This document shows positions 16,532 to 23,679 of a stretch of 46,634 nt of DNA, piece after piece. The translations under genes were made by a program, and so were the position numbers. The notes under the pieces were generated by a model. It was not told the DNA's origin. It saw only the letters and a list, made by a program, of their open reading frames with translations, and made no database searches. The stretch comes from an uncultured Alphaproteobacteria bacterium (GTDB lineage Bacteria; Pseudomonadota; Alphaproteobacteria; RF32; CAG-239). The stretch's first letter is position 1. Every line of letters begins with the position of its first letter. The stretch spans positions 1 through 46,634 of the forward strand of contig CALXUQ010000005.1 in NCBI GenBank assembly GCA_944391725.1, written 5' to 3'.

Positions 16532-16581
16532 ACACAAAAAATAGACAAAAGCAAGCAAAAATCGGCATATAAATCAAAAAA

Positions 16582-16610
16582 TAAGGCAAAATCATAGAGA
16601 TTTTGCCTTA
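16582..16610 (-). terminator. intrinsic terminator of the porin gene
   Basis: An 11-bp perfect stem TAAGGCAAAAT/ATTTTGCCTTA with a 7-nt loop. On the minus strand it is followed by six Ts within TTATTTTTTG. Confidence 0.88.
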
Positions 16611-16629
16611 AACGGAAGATGTGCTAAAT

Positions 16630-17904
16630 TTAGAAAAAGACTGTCGCTCTGAGCGTATAAACGCTGGCGTAGTCCGATTTGGCGTTGAGTGCCGGATTGA
16701 TGTAGAATTGAATATCTGGCGTAAGCGTCATCCATTTGGAGATACCCCAAGCCCAGTAGGCCTCTAGCACGGTTTCATAATCACGAGCGGTATTAATACC
16801 CACGGCTTTTTTATTGATATTGTTATAAGCTGCCGCCAAGCCGATTTGATCTAAGGGGTTGCGGTCTAACGGGTCATTATATACCCCGCCCAAAACATAA
16901 GAGTTCTTAAAATCGGAAATATCTCCGCTCACGCCGTTAATCCGCGCAAACAAAGAGAGCTTGTCGCCAATGTCTTGCGAAAGGTTCAAAGACCAGCCGT
17001 TAGTTGTTTGCGGTTGGTCTTTGACCCAGGGTTGATTATAGACGAGTAAAGAATATTCGCCGTCGCCCAAACCTTTAATGGTCGGGGAGTAGGTGATAGA
17101 GCCAAAAGTGGCATAGTGTTCTTCACTAAGGTCATTAAGCCGGATGCTTTCGCCCTCAATGTCCGTGGCATCTTGTCCGCCGAAAGCCAATGTCCATTCG
17201 CTGTTTGGCGCAATCTGGAGATAAGTACCCACACCGGCTGTAGAGTAGGTCGAGGTCAAATTTTGCGATAAAGCTTCGTTGACAAAGTTCACTTGCTGGT
17301 TGGAATCATAGTTAGTACCATCAAAATTATAGAGCGGAAACTGCCCGAGTCCGATGGTCAGCCAATCCCATTTGCCGCCCAGTTGATAGGTGTAAAGGAG
17401 TTCATCAAAAGAGGTTGATTTAGAGGTGTAGTCATTAATACCGCTGAGCGCTCCGATATTGTTACCGATTCGCGATGCCGAAGAACCTCCGTAACGAACA
17501 ATATTGTAAGCCATACTGAGCGTTCCGGTTCCATACTCGTTTTGAAAAGTCTGCCAGGTGAGAGAAGGGTAGATAATAGTCTGGAAAGCCGATTTTTTAC
17601 CGGCCGGAGCACCCCGCTGAGCCATATAGCTAATATCAATTGAATAATCAATATTATACTTGTTGCTAAGATAGTTCTTAAAATCGGTGTACTTCTGCCC
17701 AAAATCCGAAAAAGTTTTGTTGCGGCGTACTTTATTGGCATTTACTCTCTGTGTGGCACTGCGAGTCTTTTTAAGATAATCGTTACTATCGTTAGATTCG
17801 CTCATTGTATCATTTTGCGTGCTTGCCGCCTGAGCGGATATATCGGTTCCTAAAACCGCCGTGGCAATAATCGTGCTAAATAATAAAAAAATGTGTTTTT
17901 TCAT
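16630..17904 (-). CDS. OprB-family outer-membrane porin (AaxA-like candidate)
   Basis: A 424-residue outer-membrane beta-barrel. The signal peptide ends near AQA-A (about residue 27). GAGGG lies before the ATG. The chain is rich in alternating aromatic strands with Gly/Asn/Asp turns and ends in Phe (ATVFF), the usual targeting signal for the BAM complex. The pattern fits the carbohydrate-selective OprB family (for example the yNFDGTNYDSNQ and WTLAFGGQDA stretches). In chlamydiae AaxA, an OprB-type porin, lets arginine across the outer membrane for AaxB and AaxC. Those two genes lie about 10 kb away here, so partnership is possible but unproven. A general sugar porin is the alternative. Confidence 0.78.
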   Translation of the reverse strand: MKKHIFLLFSTIIATAVLGTDISAQAASTQNDTMSESNDSNDYLKKTRSATQRVNANKVRRNKTFSDFGQKYTDFKNYLSNKYNIDYSIDISYMAQRGAPAGKKSAFQTIIYPSLTWQTFQNEYGTGTLSMAYNIVRYGGSSASRIGNNIGALSGINDYTSKSTSFDELLYTYQLGGKWDWLTIGLGQFPLYNFDGTNYDSNQQVNFVNEALSQNLTSTYSTAGVGTYLQIAPNSEWTLAFGGQDATDIEGESIRLNDLSEEHYATFGSITYSPTIKGLGDGEYSLLVYNQPWVKDQPQTTNGWSLNLSQDIGDKLSLFARINGVSGDISDFKNSYVLGGVYNDPLDRNPLDQIGLAAAYNNINKKAVGINTARDYETVLEAYWAWGISKWMTLTPDIQFYINPALNAKSDYASVYTLRATVFF

Positions 17905-17990
17905 ATTGTTGCCCTCTTAAAAATAACTTAATGTTTAAGTTTTCGCCTTGGATATAATCACTCTTAGGGGAAATTAAAGAAAAAAATTGC

Positions 17991-18039
17991 TAGACAAAAT
18001 AAAATAATTATTGACTTTTGTCTAACAGAGGTGTATAGA
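17991..18039 (+). promoter_or_regulatory. promoter with overlapping inverted repeat, divergent from the porin gene
   Basis: TTGACT (18011-18016), 17-bp spacer, TATAGA (18034-18039) form a good promoter for the gene at 18081. TAGACAAAA (17991-17999) and TTTTGTCTA (18016-18024) are an exact 9-bp inverted repeat, and the right half overlaps the end of the -35 box, a natural operator position. It could control the porin on the other strand too. Confidence 0.65.
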
Positions 18040-18080
18040 TAACACAAATTTTATTTATTAATCATATAATTTTTTTTATT

Positions 18081-18452
18081 ATGGAACGTAAAAAAGTATT
18101 TTCAAAGGTTAAACAAAGTGCAGTTAAAGGTGAAGTCAAGGTATTAAAATATCTTGAGTTTATGGAAAAAATGCCGGCTTTGTTGCTGGATTATATCACG
18201 CACTGTAATATGCCGAGCCGGATAAAACAAGTAATTGCCATGCACTTGGCGTGCGGCGAGGATATTCTTGGTCTGGTTAATGTCAAAGAGCATATTCGGC
18301 ATGGCTACCAAGTAATTGGCAATGCAAGCAGCGCAGAACTTTGGGTAATGCAGATTACGGTTGAGGGTAAGTCTTTATTGGTTATACACAATGTTGATAC
18401 CGATAAAATGTATCTGCAAGATACCCCGTTGCGATTTAGGGAAATCGCTTAA
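18081..18452 (+). CDS. unknown 123-residue protein
   Basis: Small, basic at the N-terminus (MERKKVFSKVKQSAVKGEVK), soluble, with no family recognised. It has its own sigma70-like promoter and a ~35-nt leader. The leader contains TATTAATCATATAATTTTT before the ATG and has no Shine-Dalgarno site. Divergent from the OprB-type porin with a shared inverted repeat between them, so the two may be co-regulated. Downstream lie two 24-bp direct repeats and a terminator. Confidence 0.72.
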   Translation: MERKKVFSKVKQSAVKGEVKVLKYLEFMEKMPALLLDYITHCNMPSRIKQVIAMHLACGEDILGLVNVKEHIRHGYQVIGNASSAELWVMQITVEGKSLLVIHNVDTDKMYLQDTPLRFREIA

Positions 18453-18478
18453 ACAGCCAATTTTCATTGCTTAAATCA

Positions 18479-18535
18479 TAAATACACAATTAGTTAACTT
18501 TAATTTTTTCTTAAATACACAATTAGTTAACTTTA
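18479..18535. repeat. two 24-bp direct repeats, 33-bp period
   Basis: The same 24 bases, TAAATACACAATT... ending in GTTAACTTTA, occur at 18479-18502 and 18512-18535, separated by nine bases that are mostly T. Each copy holds the palindrome AGTTAACT. They lie between convergent genes, so they do not look like a promoter operator; a recent tandem duplication is the simplest reading. Confidence 0.9.
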
Positions 18536-18589
18536 TAATATCTCTGCAGCGATGCACGGATATTACCATTGAATAGTTAGAAAGTCTAA

Positions 18590-18621
18590 AAAAGCCCTTC
18601 GCAGTGATGCGCAGGGCTTTT
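18590..18621. terminator. bidirectional intrinsic terminator
   Basis: AAAAGCCCT (18590-18598) pairs with AGGGCTTTT (18613-18621). A and T tracts serve both the plus gene ending at 18452 and bamE on the minus strand. Confidence 0.88.
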
Positions 18622-18639
18622 GCTTTAAGTAAAATAAGT

Positions 18640-19098
18640 TTAGATATCGCTTCTTCTGCTTGGTCCAAAAGGCATATATTGACCCACGCCGCCAAAATAT
18701 TTTTCAAAGAAGCCCGGTTGTTGACCAAGGGTAGGGGTCTCATCTTGGCTGACCACAATTTCGCGTCCGTTTTCTTTTTTCAGCCGAGTAATGTCTTCCA
18801 CTTTGTCATCTTTATTAAATTTGATTGTCAGCACATCGCGGCTGATTTCTTCCGGTTTGAAAAACGCCACTCTTTTAATATCGGAAGACATATAAATCCA
18901 AGTATTCTGATCCAAAGATACCACCGATGACGGGGAGCCCAAAATTTGTCTTACTTCTTGTTTGGTTTGCCCGACATTAAGCTGAGAGATTCGTTCGTTA
19001 GTCGGCATATTGCCGTTATGGGTCACAAACCACTCACTGGCACAACCCGACACCGCAAGCGCCACAAGCGAGGCAAAAACCAATTTGTTTATTGACAT
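18640..19098 (-). CDS. bamE: outer-membrane assembly lipoprotein BamE (SmpA/OmlA)
   Basis: A 152-residue lipoprotein with signal ALAVSGC (Cys19). The SmpA/OmlA domain is clear: ISQLNVGQTKQEVRQILGSPSSV, then NTWIYMSS. BamE is a small subunit of the BAM complex that folds beta-barrel proteins into the outer membrane. The tail (about 115-152) is rich in Gly, Pro and Phe and is longer than in E. coli BamE, as is common in alphaproteobacteria. It is divergent from the yceD gene, the usual alphaproteobacterial arrangement. Confidence 0.92.
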   Translation of the reverse strand: MSINKLVFASLVALAVSGCASEWFVTHNGNMPTNERISQLNVGQTKQEVRQILGSPSSVVSLDQNTWIYMSSDIKRVAFFKPEEISRDVLTIKFNKDDKVEDITRLKKENGREIVVSQDETPTLGQQPGFFEKYFGGVGQYMPFGPSRRSDI

Positions 19099-19163
19099 CT
19101 GAAAATCCTTGACGTTAATATCGTTACAATTTCAAGTTAATATATAGCATAAGGAAACAATTT

Positions 19164-19682
19164 ATGCAAAAACTTTTTTCTTATCCCATAGTAGTTGATG
19201 AGTTGAGTACGGCTAAAAGAGAATATAAACTTAAAGCCACCCCTAAAGATTTAGTATATATAGCCGAAGTTTTAAAGGTGCCGGCGGTAAAATCTTGTCA
19301 GAGCCAAATAAGTTTACGTTTTGACCGCAAAAATCATCGCCTTGATGTCAGCGGCAAAGTTGAGGCAGTTTTGGTTCAAGAGAGCGTAATCAGCTTGGAG
19401 TTATTTGATAAAAAATACGAAGGCGAGTTTACGCTGTTTTTTGATACCAAGGCAACATATAAGGATATCAGGGAGTTAGACGAGGAATTAGGCGATGAGA
19501 TTCCGGATTTGGTGGTCGATGGCAAAATTAACTTGGGCGATATCACAATCGAGCAAGTTGCACTCTTGATAGACGACTATCCGCGTCAAGAAGGAGAGGA
19601 GTTTAGCTTTGTTTCGGAGTTTGATGAAGAGACCACCGAACAGGCCAACCCGTTTAATATCTTAAAAAAATTAAAAAAATAG
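19164..19682 (+). CDS. YceD family protein (DUF177)
   Basis: A 172-residue acidic protein. DUF177 members are needed for normal 23S rRNA levels and usually sit directly before rpmF, as here. The family core is visible: VSGKVEAVLVQESVISLELFDKKYEGEFTLFF, then GEIDLGEI-like GKINLGDITIEQVALLIDDYP. Many members have a CxxC in the middle; this one lacks it (VLVQESVIS), as do many alphaproteobacterial members. Expected to be cytoplasmic. It has no clear Shine-Dalgarno site. Confidence 0.88.
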   Translation: MQKLFSYPIVVDELSTAKREYKLKATPKDLVYIAEVLKVPAVKSCQSQISLRFDRKNHRLDVSGKVEAVLVQESVISLELFDKKYEGEFTLFFDTKATYKDIRELDEELGDEIPDLVVDGKINLGDITIEQVALLIDDYPRQEGEEFSFVSEFDEETTEQANPFNILKKLKK

Positions 19683-19831
19683 CATTTTGTGCTTGCCAAA
19701 CGAGAAAATATTAGCTAAAAGAACTCTCAGAATTTATAAACCCGATTAATTTAGTTGCATTTAAAAACTAAATGGTTTATTAATGGCTAAAGCAAAATAA
19801 AGTGAATAACAATTAATTAGAGTATAGAAAA

Positions 19832-20020
19832 ATGGCTACACCTAAAAAGAAAACATCAAAATCACGTCGCAATATGCGTCGTTCTCACCAAGCTTTGGAA
19901 GGCAATTCTTACCAAGAATGCCCCAACTGCGGTGAGCTCAAAAGACCTCACTCTGTTTGCCCGTCTTGCGGACAATACGATGGTCGTGAAGTTGTTGCTA
20001 AGAAAGCAACTGCTGAATAA
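19832..20020 (+). CDS. rpmF: 50S ribosomal protein L32
   Basis: A 62-residue protein of the large ribosomal subunit. [20 protein letters not shown] is the typical basic start. It keeps both cysteine pairs of the zinc ribbon, CPNC and CPSC, so it is the zinc-binding (C+) form. It is followed after 19 bases by plsX, the common bacterial rpmF-plsX-fabH order. Confidence 0.97.
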   Translation: MATPKKKTSKSRRNMRRSHQALEGNSYQECPNCGELKRPHSVCPSCGQYDGREVVAKKATAE

Positions 20021-20039
20021 TTAAAATCTTTTTATACAT

Positions 20040-21107
20040 ATGGAGCAGATATTGTCTGAAGCGAATAATCTGGTCATATCAATCGATGCAATGGGGGGAG
20101 ATGATTCCCCCAGAGTCGTTATTGAGGGTTTGGCACTGGCCGCCAAAAAACATCCTGACGCAAGGTTTTTGCTATATGGTGATGGACCTAAAGTTATGGA
20201 ATACCTCAATAATTATCCCGAACTCAAGAAGGTTTGTGAGGTAAGACACGCTACCGAAGTTGTCCACAACGACGACAAACCCTCGCAAGTAATCCGTAAC
20301 CGCAACACCAGTATGTATATGGCCATAGATGCAGTTCGCCGCGGCGAAGCCAAAGCAATTGTATCTGCAGGCAATACCGGCGCGCTGATGGCAATTTCCA
20401 AATTGGTCTTAAAGACTTTGCCGCGGATTCACCGTCCGGCCATCGTCAGCATTATGCCGCATCAAAACGGCAGATATGTTATGCTCGATTTGGGCGCCAA
20501 CACTGAGTGCGATGCCATCAATCTGACCGAGTTTGCCGTTATGGGCGATATTTTGGCTCGCCATGCTTTAGGCATTGAACACCCGCGGATTGCTTTGCTC
20601 AATATCGGAGCCGAGGAGATGAAAGGCCGCGAGGAGATTCGCCAAGCTGCTCAAATGATAAAAAGTTCGCATTTGAACATTAACTTTCATGGCTATATTG
20701 AACCCCACGAGATTCCCGAAGGCGTGGCCGATGTCATTGTTGCCGATGGTTTTACCGGTAACATTGCCTTGAAGTCAATTGAGGGTACGGCGAGATTGGT
20801 CATGAGATTAATTAAAAAATCGGTCAAACAATCATGGCTGGCCATGCTGGGTATTCCCTTTATGCTTGGCGCCAAGTTAAAGTTAAAGAAAACACTTGAC
20901 CCCAGATTGTATAACGGAGCCATGTTCGTCGGCTTAAACGGACTTTCGGTTAAAAGCCATGGTGGAACAGATGCTTTGGGATATTCGGTTGCTGTTGGCA
21001 ATGCCATCACTTTGGTCCGGCAAGATTTTGTTGCCACCATCCGTGATGAGATTGAAAAAATAGATTTGGACGAACTTTCTCAGGAAATTTTGTATGACTC
21101 TTATTAG
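20040..21107 (+). CDS. plsX: phosphate acyltransferase PlsX
   Basis: A 355-residue peripheral membrane enzyme that turns acyl-ACP into acyl-phosphate for phospholipid synthesis. Family landmarks: ISIDAMGGDDSPRVVIEG at the N-terminus, SAGNTGALMAISKLVLKTL, MLDLGANTEC, NIGAEEMKGRE and ADGFTGNIALKSIEG. The start at 20040 has no Shine-Dalgarno site and follows the L32 stop closely, so it may be reached by coupled translation. The 3' end overlaps fabH by 14 bases. Confidence 0.96.
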   Translation: MEQILSEANNLVISIDAMGGDDSPRVVIEGLALAAKKHPDARFLLYGDGPKVMEYLNNYPELKKVCEVRHATEVVHNDDKPSQVIRNRNTSMYMAIDAVRRGEAKAIVSAGNTGALMAISKLVLKTLPRIHRPAIVSIMPHQNGRYVMLDLGANTECDAINLTEFAVMGDILARHALGIEHPRIALLNIGAEEMKGREEIRQAAQMIKSSHLNINFHGYIEPHEIPEGVADVIVADGFTGNIALKSIEGTARLVMRLIKKSVKQSWLAMLGIPFMLGAKLKLKKTLDPRLYNGAMFVGLNGLSVKSHGGTDALGYSVAVGNAITLVRQDFVATIRDEIEKIDLDELSQEILYDSY

Positions 21108-22071
21108 AAGCGAAATAATCGGCCACGGGCATTTTGTGCCTGCTAAGGTCCTAACCAATGATGATTTATCAAAAATTGTAGATACTAACGATGAGTGGAT
21201 TAGCACCCGCACGGGGATTCGCCAGCGCAATGTCGTAGTTGACGAACTTACCTCTGATTTGGCCTATAATGCGGCTCGCATGGCCATCCGCACTGCAGGT
21301 TTAAGTGCCGAAGATATTGATTTGGTGGTTTTGGCAACGGTTACACCCGACAATACCACTCCGGCCACAGCAGCAAAAATTGCTAATCGCTTGGGTGTCA
21401 AAGTAGGTACTCCGACTTTTGATATGTCGGCTGCTTGCTCCGGATTTGTGTATGCTTTGACCATGGCCGATAACATGATTCGCTTGGGTCAGGTCAAGAC
21501 GGCTTTGGTGATTGGTGCCGAGAGTTTGTCACGCATTACCGATTGGAACGACCGCAACACTTGTGTCTTGTTTGGTGATGGCGCCGGTGCCGTTGTTCTG
21601 CGCGGCAAAGAAAGCAAGGGCGATATTTCCGAGAGCGGAATTTTTGCCACCAAGTTATATTCTGATGGTTCGCAATGGGACAAATTATACACCACCGGTG
21701 GTGTGTCAAGCACTAAGAATGCCGGCTTTATCTGGATGGATGGTAAGGAAGTTTTCAAATATGCCATCAACAGTTTGAGCCAAGCCGCCGAAGTGGTTAT
21801 GGAAATGGGCGGAGTTAAGGCCGAAGATATTGATTGGCTGTTGCCCCACCAGGCCAATGTCCGGATTATTCATGGCGTTGGTCAGAAGCTTAATCTTCCG
21901 GAAGAAAAAGTTATTGTCAATTTGCAAAACCATGGTAACACCTCAGCTGCCTCAATACCTCTGGCTTTGTCTGAGTGCATGGAAAGCGGACAAATCAAAA
22001 AAGGCGATTTAGTCGTTCTGACGGCTATGGGCGCCGGTTTTACTTGGGGTGGAGCACTGGTTCGGATTTAA
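21094..22071 (+). CDS. fabH: beta-ketoacyl-ACP synthase III (FabH)
   Basis: A 325-residue enzyme that starts fatty-acid chains by condensing acetyl-CoA with malonyl-ACP. The full triad is present: Cys115 in SAACSGFVYAL, His252 in LLPHQANVRI and Asn282 in NHGNTSAASIP. The substrate-entry segment NDEWISTRTGIRQR is also typical. It overlaps plsX by 14 bases with AGGAAATT in front of the ATG, so the two are translated together. Confidence 0.97.
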   Translation: MTLIRSEIIGHGHFVPAKVLTNDDLSKIVDTNDEWISTRTGIRQRNVVVDELTSDLAYNAARMAIRTAGLSAEDIDLVVLATVTPDNTTPATAAKIANRLGVKVGTPTFDMSAACSGFVYALTMADNMIRLGQVKTALVIGAESLSRITDWNDRNTCVLFGDGAGAVVLRGKESKGDISESGIFATKLYSDGSQWDKLYTTGGVSSTKNAGFIWMDGKEVFKYAINSLSQAAEVVMEMGGVKAEDIDWLLPHQANVRIIHGVGQKLNLPEEKVIVNLQNHGNTSAASIPLALSECMESGQIKKGDLVVLTAMGAGFTWGGALVRI

Positions 22072-22179
22072 GCATAAAATAATTTGTTTAATAATCCGAG
22101 AAGGCGCTTGCGCTGGGTAAAAAATTGATATATTCAAATTAACAGATTGATTAAAATTAAGAATAATAAGGAATTAGAC

Positions 22180-22464
22180 ATGAAAACTATTACACGTGCA
22201 GATGTTGCTGAAGCAATTTATGAAGAAATCGGATTGTCCCGCAAAGATTCTAATGACATTTTGGATATGGTCATTGATGAAATTATTCAAGAATTGGCAA
22301 AGGGTAATGATGTTAAATTGTCTTCCTTTGGTACCTTTTCTCTGCGTGACAAACGGGCTCGTTCCGGCCGCAACCCCAAAACCGGAGTTGAGGCTCTGAT
22401 TAGTTCTCGTCGGGTTATTTCTTTCAAACCCTCGCAGACCATGCGCAAAACCATTAATGCCTAA
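22180..22464 (+). CDS. ihfA: integration host factor subunit alpha
   Basis: A 94-residue DNA-bending protein of the HU/IHF family. The start at 22180 follows AAGGA by seven bases. KLSSFGTFSLRDKRARSGRNPKTGVEALISSRRVISFKPS is the IHF arm with the conserved GRNPKTG tip. It acts as a heterodimer with IHF beta in transcription, recombination and replication. It lies downstream of fabH and before a MerR-type gene, the standard alphaproteobacterial order. Confidence 0.95.
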   Translation: MKTITRADVAEAIYEEIGLSRKDSNDILDMVIDEIIQELAKGNDVKLSSFGTFSLRDKRARSGRNPKTGVEALISSRRVISFKPSQTMRKTINA

Positions 22465-22483
22465 TTAGAAAAAAGGAACAGAT

Positions 22484-22885
22484 ATGGTCGTCAACAAGAG
22501 TAAAGCTGCCTTTCGGACCATTGCCGAAGTTGCCGATGAATTAGGCGTGGCGACTCATGTCTTGCGCTTTTGGGAAACCAAATTTCCCCAAATTAAACCC
22601 ATGAAACGTAGTGGCGGGCGGCGCTATTACCGCCCCGACGACGTAGAGTTGGTCAAAACCATCAAAGACTTTTTGTATGAAAAACGCTATACCATTGAAG
22701 GCGTACAAAAAGTGTTAAAAGAGAAGGGGGTTAAAAACCTGGTTGGAGAAGAAATCCAAAAAGACTTCTTTGCCACCCCTGAACCGATTGATGATTCCAG
22801 CCGCGAGCTCATCGCCGGAGTTTTAGAGGAATTAAAAGTCCTCAAAAATGATTTATCTCATAGTCTTGCACGAATTTCCAAATAA
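22484..22885 (+). CDS. MerR family transcriptional regulator
   Basis: A 133-residue DNA-binding protein. AAGGAACAG precedes the ATG. A MerR helix-turn-helix is clear: [69 protein letters not shown]. The C-terminal part is short with no metal-binding cysteines, so it is not a metal sensor of the MerR/CueR type. It follows ihfA by 19 bases, a linkage conserved in alphaproteobacteria; its targets are not evident here. Confidence 0.92.
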   Translation: MVVNKSKAAFRTIAEVADELGVATHVLRFWETKFPQIKPMKRSGGRRYYRPDDVELVKTIKDFLYEKRYTIEGVQKVLKEKGVKNLVGEEIQKDFFATPEPIDDSSRELIAGVLEELKVLKNDLSHSLARISK

Positions 22886-22899
22886 TTATCGGATATAAT

Positions 22900-23448
22900 A
22901 TGATAGATAAATTTGATATGTCGGAACGTCTTGTCACTGACAGGCTTATTTTGTTGCGTCGCAATCATGACTATGACGAGGAGATGTTGCAAGTTTTGAA
23001 TGATAACCGCGATTTTTTACGTCGTTATCTGTTTTGGGTTGATAAAAATAAGACCTTAGAAGATGTGATTGGCGCCACCGATATGTTTGATAAACAATGG
23101 ACTGAACATAAAGAACAAGCGCTTTTGATATTAGATAAGCAAAGTGGTGCACTTTGGGGCTGCATTGGTCCTCACGCGATAGATTTTTTCAACCGCGAGG
23201 CTGAGTTAGGCTATTGGTTGCGCGAAGATAAGACCGGACATGGCTACATGAGCGAGGCCCTCAAAGCTGTGGAAGAAAAATTATTTGCCGGTGGAATGCG
23301 TCGTTTGGTAATCTGTTGCGATAAGGAAAACACGGCTTCATCGGCGGTTGCCAAGCGCAACGGCTATCACCTTGAGGCGGTAAGGAAAGAGCGTTTATAC
23401 ACCTATGGCGAGTTTCATGACGAGGAAGTTTATGTCAAATTTGCTTAA
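22900..23448 (+). CDS. GNAT N-acetyltransferase (RimJ/RimL-like)
   Basis: A 182-residue cytoplasmic enzyme. The order fits the RimJ/L group: SERLVTDRLILLRR, then AELGYWLREDKTGHGYMSEALKAV (acetyl-CoA binding loop around GHGYMSEA), then NTASSAVAKRNGYHLEAV and the C-terminal strand. It would acetylate protein N-termini or small amines with acetyl-CoA. The start may also be the ATG at 22918 (MSERL); neither has a Shine-Dalgarno site. It lies 14 bases after the MerR gene and is likely cotranscribed. Confidence 0.88.
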   Translation: MIDKFDMSERLVTDRLILLRRNHDYDEEMLQVLNDNRDFLRRYLFWVDKNKTLEDVIGATDMFDKQWTEHKEQALLILDKQSGALWGCIGPHAIDFFNREAELGYWLREDKTGHGYMSEALKAVEEKLFAGGMRRLVICCDKENTASSAVAKRNGYHLEAVRKERLYTYGEFHDEEVYVKFA

Positions 23449-23570
23449 AATTCTAACTAATTTTTAATTTTTTTGACACAAAAATCAAGCGAATGTTGCG
23501 CTTTTAAGAAAATTTGTTTTTGTTAGTGTATTGAAAAACAATAAAATAATTTTATGGAACATGACGTATG

Positions 23571-23640
23571 TTACAAAAATGTTACATTTTGTAAAATTTT
23601 GTCTTTTTTCTTTACAAGCTATTTAAAATAATGCATAATA
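23571..23640 (+). promoter_or_regulatory. promoter and inverted repeat upstream of the peptidase-like gene
   Basis: TTTACA (23611-23616) and CATAAT (23634-23639) with a 17-bp spacer form a candidate promoter. Upstream, TTACAAAA (23571-23578) and TTTTGTAA (23587-23594) are an exact 8-bp inverted repeat with an 8-nt spacer. The rest of the 231-bp gap is A/T-rich with no gene. Confidence 0.5.
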
Positions 23641-23679
23641 CCCACATATAAATTGGCAGATTTATGCGTGGAGGATTTT

